This document shows positions 1 to 5,954 of a stretch of 64,000 bases of DNA, piece by piece (within the stretch, counting starts at the first letter, position 1; each line of letters starts with the position of its first letter). The notes beneath the pieces are model-generated. The model searched no databases. It saw only the letters and a list, made by a program, of their open reading frames with translations, and was not told where the DNA came from. Made by a program: the position numbers and the translations under genes. This DNA comes from Oliverpabstia intestinalis (GTDB lineage Bacteria > Bacillota > Clostridia > Lachnospirales > Lachnospiraceae). Location of the stretch: positions 1 to 64,000 of the forward strand of contig NZ_VUMS01000016.1 of assembly GCF_009696065.1 (NCBI RefSeq), read 5' to 3'.

Positions 1-36
1 GAATTTGGCATTAAAATTTCTTCTTTGTCTGGACAT
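1..36 (-). CDS. IS3-family transposase OrfA, N-terminus only
   Basis: The ATG at 36 lies a few bases after an AAAGGA ribosome-binding site. The twelve visible residues, MSRQRRNFNAKF, match the usual start of IS3-family OrfA proteins (basic RR-N-F-x-x-F motif before the helix-turn-helix). In this family OrfA binds the IS ends, and a -1 frameshift gives the active OrfAB transposase. The remainder lies beyond the left edge. The identification rests on few residues but fits the IS-like end just upstream. Confidence 0.5.
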   Translation of the reverse strand, partial: MSRQRRNFNAKF

Positions 37-122
37 GATAATGGATCCTTTCTTTCATACTGGTTTAAGTATATCAGATTCATTAAAAACTGTCCGAAAA
101 AGTGTCTTAATTTATGAGACCA
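1..122 (-). mobile_element. End of an IS3-family insertion sequence (partial)
   Basis: The left edge holds the terminal part of an IS on the minus strand: a terminal-repeat-like stretch around 85-110 (minus-strand GACACTTTTTCGGACAG), then the start of an IS3-type OrfA at 36. The exact IS boundary near 110-125 is uncertain because the other end lies outside the window. It abuts the truncated excisionase-like gene at 123-248, so it probably inserted into element C. Confidence 0.55.
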
Positions 123-248
123 TTATACTTTTGCTTTCAACTCCTTGTTGTACTCTCGCATCAAATTGTAGGCATACGCTTTAGAAACACCAAGAATTGC
201 ACACACATCATCCACATCCATATACATTTTTTCCTGCACTATACTCAT
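123..248 (-). pseudogene. Truncated excisionase-like HTH protein (element C)
   Basis: A 41-residue minus-strand reading frame starting at ATG 248 behind AGGAGG. It matches the N-terminal half of the two paralogues upstream (KMYMDVDDVCAILGVSKAYAY, then NKEL). It stops after KAKV, where the relatives go on for about 25 more residues ending in a K/RVPTKYF-type motif. The break sits next to IS3-like sequence, so the 3' end was probably displaced by the IS. The start overlaps the stop of the preceding paralogue by 4 bp, so the three genes form one operon. The remnant could still fold as a minimal wHTH. Confidence 0.55.
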
Positions 249-463
249 ATCGCTTTATCCTCCTTCAAATATTGCTCAACATGTTCCAGACCATAGATCT
301 TGTCCTCTACATAACGGGTTGGTACCCGACCGAGAATCACATAATAGTTTTTGCTTTCCAGATCGGCATTCATTCTTTCCACCACCCGGTAAGCAAACGA
401 AACTGATAATCCAAAGAGTTCTGCAATGTCTTCCACTGATAAATACATTTTTCTCTTACGCAT
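245..463 (-). CDS. Excisionase-like winged-HTH protein (element C, middle copy)
   Basis: About 72 residues from ATG 463, preceded by AAAGGA with 8-nt spacing. An upstream in-frame ATG at 499 lies inside the previous gene and is less likely. The sequence MYLSVEDIAELFGLSVSFAYRVVERMN is a MerR/Xis-type helix-turn-helix. It is followed by the basic VPTRYVEDKIYGLE tail also seen in the copies at 456-683, 11540-11728 and 20607-20801. In elements A and B the equivalent gene lies directly upstream of the integrase, which suggests a recombination directionality factor or regulator. It overlaps the upstream gene by 8 bp. Confidence 0.6.
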   Translation of the reverse strand: MRKRKMYLSVEDIAELFGLSVSFAYRVVERMNADLESKNYYVILGRVPTRYVEDKIYGLEHVEQYLKEDKAI

Positions 464-683
464 GAAACCATTCCTTTCCCTCTTCCTGTGGAATCTCACA
501 AGTATCTTCCACTCCGTAGAAACGCTTCACAAAATACTTTGTCGGAACTTTTCCTCTAAGCGTCAGATATCCCTGTTCTTCCAGTTCCTTGTTCAGATTT
601 CCGATGATCTCATAAGCCGATGTCTGTTTTACTTCCAGAAGTTCACAAATATCAGATGCCTTTAAAAATAATTTGTTCTGCAT
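456..683 (-). CDS. Excisionase-like winged-HTH protein (element C, first copy)
   Basis: Seventy-five residues with an AGGAGG site 8 nt before ATG 683. It starts LFLKASDICELLEVKQTSAYEII (helix-turn-helix) and continues to GKVPTKYFVKRFYGVED, the wing and tail shared with the Xis-like proteins of elements A and B. It is first of three tandem paralogues read leftward. Elements A and B have one such gene followed at once by an integrase, so three in a row is unusual. Any integrase of element C would lie left of the window. The role as excisionase or integrase regulator is inferred from fold and position. Confidence 0.6.
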   Translation of the reverse strand: MQNKLFLKASDICELLEVKQTSAYEIIGNLNKELEEQGYLTLRGKVPTKYFVKRFYGVEDTCEIPQEEGKEWFHA

Positions 684-1033
684 AATCAGTACCTCCTGTA
701 TTTTGAATATTTATCTCTTCATATACTCTGTACTGGCAGATGCAAAATCGGACATCATTTTCCGAAATTTATCAAATTTTCTTGTTTTTTAATTCTCCAT
801 CAGTGTGATTACTGTGTCATGGAGTTTAAGCTCATCGAAAGTAAAGAACCTTTCTGTGGTATCTGTTTTCTAAATGCAGGCAACAAAAAAACAGTCTGCC
901 TTGACGAAAATCACTTCAATCAAAACAAACTGTTCTTCATATTTACTCTAATTTTATTTTATGAGAATAACCGATTTCACGAAATTTGCAGGTGAATCTG
1001 GAATATAAACAAGAGAAAAAAATAATTTTTAAA

Positions 1034-1051
1034 CTCCATTTGCACTCCATT
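1034..1051. repeat. Paired 7-mers, putative integrase arm sites of element C
   Basis: CTCCATT-TGCA-CTCCATT: two identical 7-mers with an 11-bp period, 76 bp from the att core at 1110. Elements A and B have equivalent pairs (GTTGCCA and GTTATCA) at 77 and 76 bp. The role as integrase arm-type binding sites is inferred. The surrounding 684-1109 otherwise shows no gene. Confidence 0.55.
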
Positions 1052-1109
1052 TGGTCTTTTCGACACCCCGCAAAGCCTTTATTTATGGGCTTTTCCGCGA
1101 TTTTTCAAG

Positions 1110-1121
1110 CTACTCAAACTC
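1110..1121. other. att core between elements C and A
   Basis: CTACTCAAACTC matches 10 of 12 bases of the guaA 3'-terminal core TTATTCAAACTC found at 12777 and 21635. Its identity as a junction is supported by paired 7-mers 76 bp to the left (1034) and 115 bp to the right (1225), the same geometry as the other two junctions. Confidence 0.6.
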
Positions 1122-1224
1122 GGCTCCATTGCGGCAAAACTTAACGGAATTAATTAATGTTTTGCTTACAATAAGCGAAGTTTTTATTTCTACTACATAA
1201 TTTACGCTGGCTTTCCGATGAACT

Positions 1225-1242
1225 GTTGCCAGAATGTTGCCA
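1225..1242. repeat. Paired 7-mers, putative integrase arm sites (element A far end)
   Basis: GTTGCCA-GAAT-GTTGCCA, two direct 7-mers with an 11-bp period, just outside the stop of the macro-domain gene. The same pair with a different 4-bp spacer lies at 12700-12717. The distance to the att core at 1110 is 115 bp, against 114 bp for the equivalent pair of element B. Confidence 0.65.
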
Positions 1243-1263
1243 TGATACTCTATATATTTCTTT

Positions 1264-2202
1264 CTATTTTATCATCACGCCTTCCTTTTTATCATTATTG
1301 TCTACATATCTATATTCGCACATGTAATGAAGATATTCGTTTAGCTTATCTAACTCTAAATCTTTATGTTCCAAATCTAACGGATGAATACATATCTGTA
1401 AGTTCTCAGTTATCTTTCTTTCTTTTGCAGAAGCTACAAATGAAAAAATTATTTCCTGAATGACCTTTTTTCTAGAGGCTTCTTTAATTCCTGCTCTTCC
1501 TGTTCCCAATAACGGAATCGCTAGATTTTCAATATGTCCTCTACTCTCCAGATGACTCCAAAGCCCTTCTAATGCTATTTGTACATTTTCAAATTTTGTA
1601 TTTACTGTTTTCCCATATTCATTAACATCTGCAATTGCCACAAAATAATAATGTTTTCCTGCATATGTAACTTTACTAACAGTACCTAAAGGATATTTTT
1701 TATCTTTACTATGTGTTCTATCAATTTTTTCATATGCATATCCTTCCAATCCTTTTTCAATCAAATTATCCAATGTCCCTATATTATTAGCAAAATATTT
1801 CTTTTGAAATTGTCCCTGCACACTACTAACACTAATAAACTCATCTTCCATTTTAGTATCAAATGTTGTATTTGTTGGGATTACTATTGCAGCCTTTGCA
1901 TTTAACACATCGGATACTTGCAAATTAATTTTCACATCTGTTCCCTTTAAAAAATATTCATAGTTTAAGTAAACTTTATTTTTCCAAAAAGAAATAATTA
2001 TACAACCACCAAGAATCCAAATAACATAGTCATGCATCCATGTGTAAATAATATTTGAATTAAACATTAACAATACACATTCTCCAACCGTTAATATAAT
2101 ACCTAACAATGTAAGGACATTTTCAATAATCTTCCAAAATCGTTGGATGGTAAATTTTAAAATATACTTTACTTTACAACCCCAGTTTCTTATATGTTTC
2201 AT
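1264..2202 (-). CDS. thsA: Thoeris type II-like effector: two TM helices + macro domain
   Basis: About 312 residues from ATG 2202. Two hydrophobic segments (about 29-47 and 58-73) are followed by a macro-type domain from about residue 90: SDVLNAKAAIVIPTNTTFDT, later IPLLGTGRAG. Known type II Thoeris systems pair a TM-macro ThsA with a TIR-domain ThsB. In them ThsB makes an ADP-ribose-type signal on phage infection, and the macro domain binds it and triggers abortive, membrane-linked death. Here the TIR gene lies directly upstream, and the chosen start overlaps its end by 29 bp, implying coupled translation. An ORF extension to 2307 is open but lies inside the TIR gene and is unlikely. Identification is by architecture and neighbour. 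The signal specificity is not visible from the sequence. Confidence 0.75.
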   Translation of the reverse strand: MKHIRNWGCKVKYILKFTIQRFWKIIENVLTLLGIILTVGECVLLMFNSNIIYTWMHDYVIWILGGCIIISFWKNKVYLNYEYFLKGTDVKINLQVSDVLNAKAAIVIPTNTTFDTKMEDEFISVSSVQGQFQKKYFANNIGTLDNLIEKGLEGYAYEKIDRTHSKDKKYPLGTVSKVTYAGKHYYFVAIADVNEYGKTVNTKFENVQIALEGLWSHLESRGHIENLAIPLLGTGRAGIKEASRKKVIQEIIFSFVASAKERKITENLQICIHPLDLEHKDLELDKLNEYLHYMCEYRYVDNNDKKEGVMIK

Positions 2203-2674
2203 CTGAATAATAATATGCTCCTGTTTTTCCTTCTCTTTTTGCTTTTTGATTAAAATCCGGCCAGTTTTCAAGTGCATATTCCAAGATTTTTGCATTAAAA
2301 CTAACATGAATCGCTAACTCATCTCTAATGATAGCTGGACATCTTTGTGAATCCATAGATCGTTTTCCATTTAAATTAACAACAATACATGGTAATTCTC
2401 GTTTAAGTGCCTCTTGAATTTCCCATCTTACATATTTATATAAATATCTTGTATGTTCACCTACTAAAAGCACAAAAATCTTAGTATTTCTAAATCGTTC
2501 TTGCAGCCCTCTTTTTATTGATTCTTCACTTTTATCCAATATTGTATTTATATCATGCGCATCATAAAAATTAAAAGATGTATTGTCATTTTGTCTCCAC
2601 GCTTTCATCAAATAATAATAATGCAAATCATGATCTGCATCCATGGAAACATATACTTTATTTCTGTATGCCAT
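2174..2674 (-). CDS. thsB: TIR-like domain protein, Thoeris ThsB-like
   Basis: About 166 residues from ATG 2674, with GGAG 9 nt upstream; a TTG two codons earlier is less well spaced. The fold pattern is MTH538/ThsB TIR-like: a first strand NKVYVSMDADHD, FYDAHD (36-41), then KIFVLLVGEHTR (65-76) and VRWEIQEAL (82-90) with the likely catalytic Glu85. TIR domains of this family consume NAD+ to make a cyclic or conjugated ADP-ribose signal. The gene lies 14 bp after the SecB-like gene and overlaps the macro-domain effector gene, so it is the sensor/signal-maker of the Thoeris pair. How it detects phage is not readable here. Confidence 0.75.
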   Translation of the reverse strand: MAYRNKVYVSMDADHDLHYYYLMKAWRQNDNTSFNFYDAHDINTILDKSEESIKRGLQERFRNTKIFVLLVGEHTRYLYKYVRWEIQEALKRELPCIVVNLNGKRSMDSQRCPAIIRDELAIHVSFNAKILEYALENWPDFNQKAKREGKTGAYYYSDETYKKLGL

Positions 2675-2688
2675 TTTCAATCACTCCA

Positions 2689-3054
2689 TTACATTTTTTG
2701 AGCAAGCTCCATTTTACTATATCCCATAACAACTAACATATCATCCAATGAATTTAATAGCATTTCTCTTGCCATCGGTACTAACTTCTGTTCTGCAATT
2801 TCATTATAATCATCTGGTAATTGATTCAATTCAAACACAATATCAGAAACTAATTCCATTCGTAATTCTTCATCTTTTGAACCAATATTTAATTCAATAT
2901 TTAACAAAACAGTTTTATCTTCTTCATTTTTGGAAGTTTTCATCTTTGCTCTACATTCCATACTAAGTTCAAATTTCTTAGACAAATTTTGAGAAATATA
3001 AATATTGGCACTGATTATTTTCCGTTTTACAATTTTTGCACTAATTTCCTGCAT
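2689..3054 (-). CDS. SecB-like chaperone of a toxin-antitoxin-chaperone module
   Basis: 121 residues, close to SecB core length. After a strand-rich N-terminal half (KIISANIYISQNL, then VLLNIELNI) comes LVPMAREMLLNSLDDMLVVMGY (91-112), which matches the LFPYARECI helix region of SecB. Firmicutes normally lack SecB for export. SecB-like proteins beside toxin-antitoxin pairs act as dedicated chaperones that protect the antitoxin from aggregation and proteolysis (TAC systems). The gene overlaps the HicB gene by 14 bp, which fits this role. Its next neighbour, 14 bp downstream, is the TIR gene, so this chaperone links two modules. The SecB assignment is by pattern, not by alignment. Confidence 0.6.
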   Translation of the reverse strand: MQEISAKIVKRKIISANIYISQNLSKKFELSMECRAKMKTSKNEEDKTVLLNIELNIGSKDEELRMELVSDIVFELNQLPDDYNEIAEQKLVPMAREMLLNSLDDMLVVMGYSKMELAQKM

Positions 3055-3526
3055 ATATTAAACTCTCCTTTTTAGACCATATCGGCTTGTCGTGATACAT
3101 CGATGTTAAACTTGCATCGACATAACTTTCCCAATTCATTTGCTTCTTCCCATATGGTATATATATTACAGTTTCCTTTATATTTTCTTTTGACTCAAAA
3201 GACTGATTAATCGCCTTCATTACATATTGATTTAAAGTAATCTTCTGCTTAGCAGCCTCCAATGCTGCTTTTTTATGCATTTCTGGCGGTATTCTAATAT
3301 TAAATGTTCCTTTAAATTCTTTATCCGGATTTTTCCCTATCTTTTCACACAACTCTAAATAATTATCGATACATTGCTCAAACATTTCTTTTAGTTCCGT
3401 AACTGATGTACCATGAAAATTCAAAGAATCGGTAATACCAAACACTTCTCCAACAAATATGTTATCTTCTGCATCATATTCCACAGATGCATGGTATCCT
3501 TTATATTCTAACATTGAATTCATCAT
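3041..3526 (-). CDS. hicB: HicB-family antitoxin with C-terminal extension
   Basis: 161 residues: an N-terminal HicB RNase-H-like fold (YHASVEYDAEDNIFVGEVFGI, 11-31), then FNIRIPPEMHKKAALEAAKQ with a ribbon-helix-helix (about 73-109). After this comes an unusual tail of about 50 residues (111-161) with Trp132 and Trp150. HicB normally blocks HicA and represses its own operon through the RHH. In TAC modules, antitoxins carry a C-terminal chaperone-addiction segment recognised by the SecB-like partner, and this tail is the obvious candidate. The gene lies 12 bp after hicA and its 3' end overlaps the SecB-like start. The start may be either of two adjacent ATGs (3526 or 3523) behind AGAGG. Confidence 0.75.
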   Translation of the reverse strand: MMNSMLEYKGYHASVEYDAEDNIFVGEVFGITDSLNFHGTSVTELKEMFEQCIDNYLELCEKIGKNPDKEFKGTFNIRIPPEMHKKAALEAAKQKITLNQYVMKAINQSFESKENIKETVIYIPYGKKQMNWESYVDASLTSMYHDKPIWSKKESLIYAGN

Positions 3527-3538
3527 ATCACCTCTAAC

Positions 3539-3799
3539 TTAATCTAATTCACCTATATCTTTTAAAAATTGTATAGTTTTATTAATTTGGTATCTATACA
3601 ATTCATTTCCTGGATGCGGTTGATCAAACTGTAAAACTCTTTTTGTTTCATTATGCACAAACCCTATTCCTGAACCTCTACCTCCCGAAAATTTTTCACA
3701 ATTACATTTACCCATCAGCAAATCTAGCTCTCTGGTTGTAAAGTTTTTAGGACTTGGTTTCCTACATAGTTTTTCAATCAAATCTTTTTTCTTAGGCAT
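3539..3799 (-). CDS. hicA: HicA-family toxin
   Basis: 86 residues with the HicA dsRBD-like pattern: helix KKDLIEKLC, then GGRGSGIGFVHN (39-50), then the QPHPGNELYRYQI signature (60-72). HicA toxins are ribosome-independent mRNA interferases. The usual GS-H-H motif is replaced by GSGIGF, as in the subfamily with the PHPGN-L-x-x-Y signature, where His62 may be the functional histidine. It is the first gene of a five-gene minus-strand operon. A 19-bp palindrome 33 bp upstream could be the HicB operator. Confidence 0.75.
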   Translation of the reverse strand: MPKKKDLIEKLCRKPSPKNFTTRELDLLMGKCNCEKFSGGRGSGIGFVHNETKRVLQFDQPHPGNELYRYQINKTIQFLKDIGELD

Positions 3800-3831
3800 C
3801 TATAATTATCACCACCATCGATTCATTATAT

Positions 3832-3850
3832 GCAACTATTTTTCAGTTGC
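3832..3850. promoter_or_regulatory. Palindrome upstream of hicA, candidate HicB operator
   Basis: GCAACT-ATTTTTC-AGTTGC is a perfect 6-7-6 inverted repeat lying in the hicA promoter region. HicB RHH proteins bind such palindromes for autoregulation. The assignment is inferred from position. The remaining noncoding DNA to 4191 is AT-rich and holds the terminator at 3967-4015. Confidence 0.5.
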
Positions 3851-3966
3851 TTAATTATACCACCCTTTTTTTCGTTTTTCAATCGCTTTCTGATAGCAAT
3901 TTAAGTCTAATCATTTTTATCAACTTTAATCATGCAACACTCCTATCTACCAAACCAAACGGACAC

Positions 3967-4015
3967 AAAAAAATAACCGTCCCAGCCTCGCAAACTGAAC
4001 GGTTATTTTCTTAAA
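3967..4015 (-). terminator. Rho-independent terminator after the SEDS-like gene
   Basis: Arms AAAATAACCGT and ACGGTTATTTT form a hairpin, followed on the minus strand by a T-run. It would end the PadR-SEDS transcript before the hicA promoter. Confidence 0.75.
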
Positions 4016-4191
4016 TAATCATTATGTGGGCTAACCGTCTATCGGTAACACCTTTTCTATAAATTATATTAGCATCGAATTCTCAAATATGTCAAAACCT
4101 TTATTTGCATCTACCACATAACATTCGATGAGTATTTTTCCTTACTTGCCATAGATTTCTGGTTTCTTACTCTGATTATCATTCCGTCAGA

Positions 4192-5532
4192 TTATAAATC
4201 AATCGTCATTTTTATATGTGGCATTTTGACTTTTACATGTCGCGGGTAAACATTTTTGTACCTGTATATGCTTAATACGATACCAATGAGCCCATATGAA
4301 ACAACAATATAACTTCCACCTGCAGATAAGAATGGAAGAAATGTCGTTGTTGGCGGAAATGCCCCTAAATTTTCTAATACATTTATCAGAAAACTTACAA
4401 GGAAAATCATGCCACATCCACATCCCATCATCATACCTAATTGGTTCTTCTGTTTCAAAGCTGTTCCAAAAACAAAAAGTATTAAAACAGTTAAGACACA
4501 GCATACAAGTATCGCTACGATCATTCCGTATGTAGATGACAAATACGTTAGCAGATAGTCTGCATTAAACCCGGGCAATTTTTCCGAAACATCTGCTCCA
4601 CTACTTCCTATCATTTTATTTGTGTTCAAAAATGAACGTATTGTTGCAGTCAAATAATTTGCATCTCCAGTGTTAGAAACAAATGCCTGTATACGTGCTT
4701 TCTGGTATGACGCCAGGACATTTCCAAAATACATCCCAAAGAAACTCACAACTGGCAGAACCATAAAAATCCCCCATAATCCGGCTATCGTTTTTTTCTT
4801 CGGAATGATAAACCAGTCTTTCAAAACAGCTATTGTCAACATCACAAGCATCGATATCATCATCAAACCTGCTGTCATTGTGGCAGGCATCCGCATGACA
4901 AAAAGAATCGGCAGTACCATCCAAGCTACTGCTTTTACGAATCCCTTATAGCCTAATCCATGATACTGGTAAATGACTCCCCCGTAAATCGGAACATAGA
5001 ACAACATCAATGCCTGTATGGATATGACCCTTCCACCAATATTCATGTAATATGTCATACCATTTATGCTAACTCCAAAAAACAAGGTTAGTAAACATGT
5101 CGCCAATAATATAACAGCAATCAACTTAGAATATCTTGCTAATAATGTATAGTCCATAAAATATAAGACCATCATGACTACAATTCCCACCAATACATGA
5201 ATCACATATCTACTGGAAGCAAATGCATCTGCCCCATCCATATGCGTTGCAATCATTATATGCGTCACAATTCCAGCTACACTAATTAAAGCGATCATAA
5301 AAAGCAACTTCCATGCAATCTGAGGCTTATGAATCCGGTCAAGTGAAATCCCCGCCTCGACCGGATCCCCCATATCCTTAACAGCCTCTTTTTCTGCACT
5401 CTCGTAGTTCATGCCAGCATGGATGTTTGCCTCAATCTGCTCTTCCATATGATTCTGCAATTCCTGTCGTATATATGGTCTAGCCTTCTTGCAGCGAATT
5501 TGTTCTAGCAATGTCTTCAAATATTCATCCAT
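4192..5532 (-). CDS. SEDS (FtsW/RodA/SpoVE-like) membrane protein with cytosolic prefix domain
   Basis: 446 residues. Residues 1-70 are a soluble helical permease-prefix/DUF1700-like domain (EEQIEANIHAGMNYESAEKE). About ten membrane segments follow with SEDS signatures: FNADYLLTYL, where the Asp aligns with the RodA/FtsW catalytic Asp region, and FLPFLSAGGSYIVVSYGLIG, matching LPFxSxGGS. SEDS proteins polymerise peptidoglycan from lipid II, normally with a class B PBP; no PBP is adjacent. The gene starts 3 bp after a PadR gene, a usual partnership for prefix-domain membrane proteins. It is cargo on element A, perhaps for envelope remodelling or tolerance of cell-wall antibiotics. The function is inferred. 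Confidence 0.65.
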   Translation of the reverse strand: MDEYLKTLLEQIRCKKARPYIRQELQNHMEEQIEANIHAGMNYESAEKEAVKDMGDPVEAGISLDRIHKPQIAWKLLFMIALISVAGIVTHIMIATHMDGADAFASSRYVIHVLVGIVVMMVLYFMDYTLLARYSKLIAVILLATCLLTLFFGVSINGMTYYMNIGGRVISIQALMLFYVPIYGGVIYQYHGLGYKGFVKAVAWMVLPILFVMRMPATMTAGLMMISMLVMLTIAVLKDWFIIPKKKTIAGLWGIFMVLPVVSFFGMYFGNVLASYQKARIQAFVSNTGDANYLTATIRSFLNTNKMIGSSGADVSEKLPGFNADYLLTYLSSTYGMIVAILVCCVLTVLILFVFGTALKQKNQLGMMMGCGCGMIFLVSFLINVLENLGAFPPTTTFLPFLSAGGSYIVVSYGLIGIVLSIYRYKNVYPRHVKVKMPHIKMTIDL

Positions 5533-5535
5533 AAA

Positions 5536-5865
5536 TCACACCTCCAATGCAAGAACATTCGATACTGCTGCCGAATACTCTCTCCATTCTTCGGTTTTCT
5601 TCTCCAGAAGTTTTCCTCCCTGTTTTGTCAGACTATAATACTTTCTGGTTTTTCCGCCAAATTCTTGTTCATATACCACCAATAAGCCCTTTTCTTCAAG
5701 GCTGTGCAACAATGGATATAATGTCCCGGCCTTTAATTCAAACACATTCTGAGATTTTTGGCGTAATGTATCTATCATCTCATAGCCATACATGTCCTTT
5801 TCAGATAACAGTTTCAAAATAAGCATTGTCATGCTTCCGGAAACTAATGATTTTTCAATAGCCAT
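5536..5865 (-). CDS. PadR-family transcriptional regulator
   Basis: 109 residues from ATG 5865; the upstream ATG at 5874 overlaps the GGAGG site, so the second ATG (9-nt spacing) is preferred. It is a winged-helix protein with the PadR pattern: LLSEKDMYGYEMIDTLR, then ELKAGTLYPLLHSLEEKGLL and GKTRKYYSLT. It lies 3 bp before the SEDS-like gene. A perfect palindrome sits in the spacer of its own promoter (5912-5940), which suggests autorepression relieved by a ligand, as known for PadR regulators of envelope-stress exporters. The ligand is unknown. Confidence 0.85.
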   Translation of the reverse strand: MAIEKSLVSGSMTMLILKLLSEKDMYGYEMIDTLRQKSQNVFELKAGTLYPLLHSLEEKGLLVVYEQEFGGKTRKYYSLTKQGGKLLEKKTEEWREYSAAVSNVLALEV

Positions 5866-5911
5866 AAACTTCATCCTCCTTATGTAGGTAATCTATATAT
5901 CGGTTATCTAT

Positions 5912-5940
5912 ATAATATGCAGATAAACATTATCTGTCAA
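5912..5940 (-). promoter_or_regulatory. Sigma-A promoter with embedded PadR operator
   Basis: On the minus strand TTGACA (5940-5935), a 17-bp spacer and TATTAT (5917-5912) form a near-ideal promoter. The spacer region contains the perfect palindrome CAGATAA-TGT-TTATCTG (5920-5936), overlapping the -35. It is well placed to block RNA polymerase when bound. Confidence 0.7.
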
Positions 5941-5954
5941 GACTTTTTATCATA

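Larger units (their letters stand above)
1..1121 (-). mobile_element. Integrase-proximal end of element C (partial)
   Basis: The left edge shows the same layout as the integrase-side ends of elements A and B: Xis-like genes, then noncoding DNA, paired 7-mers (1034-1051), then the att core (1110-1121). The distance from 7-mers to core is 76 bp, against 77 in A and 76 in B. The XRE gene expected between xis and att is not visible in 684-1109, so this element is probably decayed. The rest lies outside the window. Confidence 0.55.

Noticed and set aside
2689-3054. SecB-like protein as a general protein-export chaperone
   Set aside because: Firmicutes normally lack the SecB export route, and the gene overlaps hicB in a toxin-antitoxin operon.
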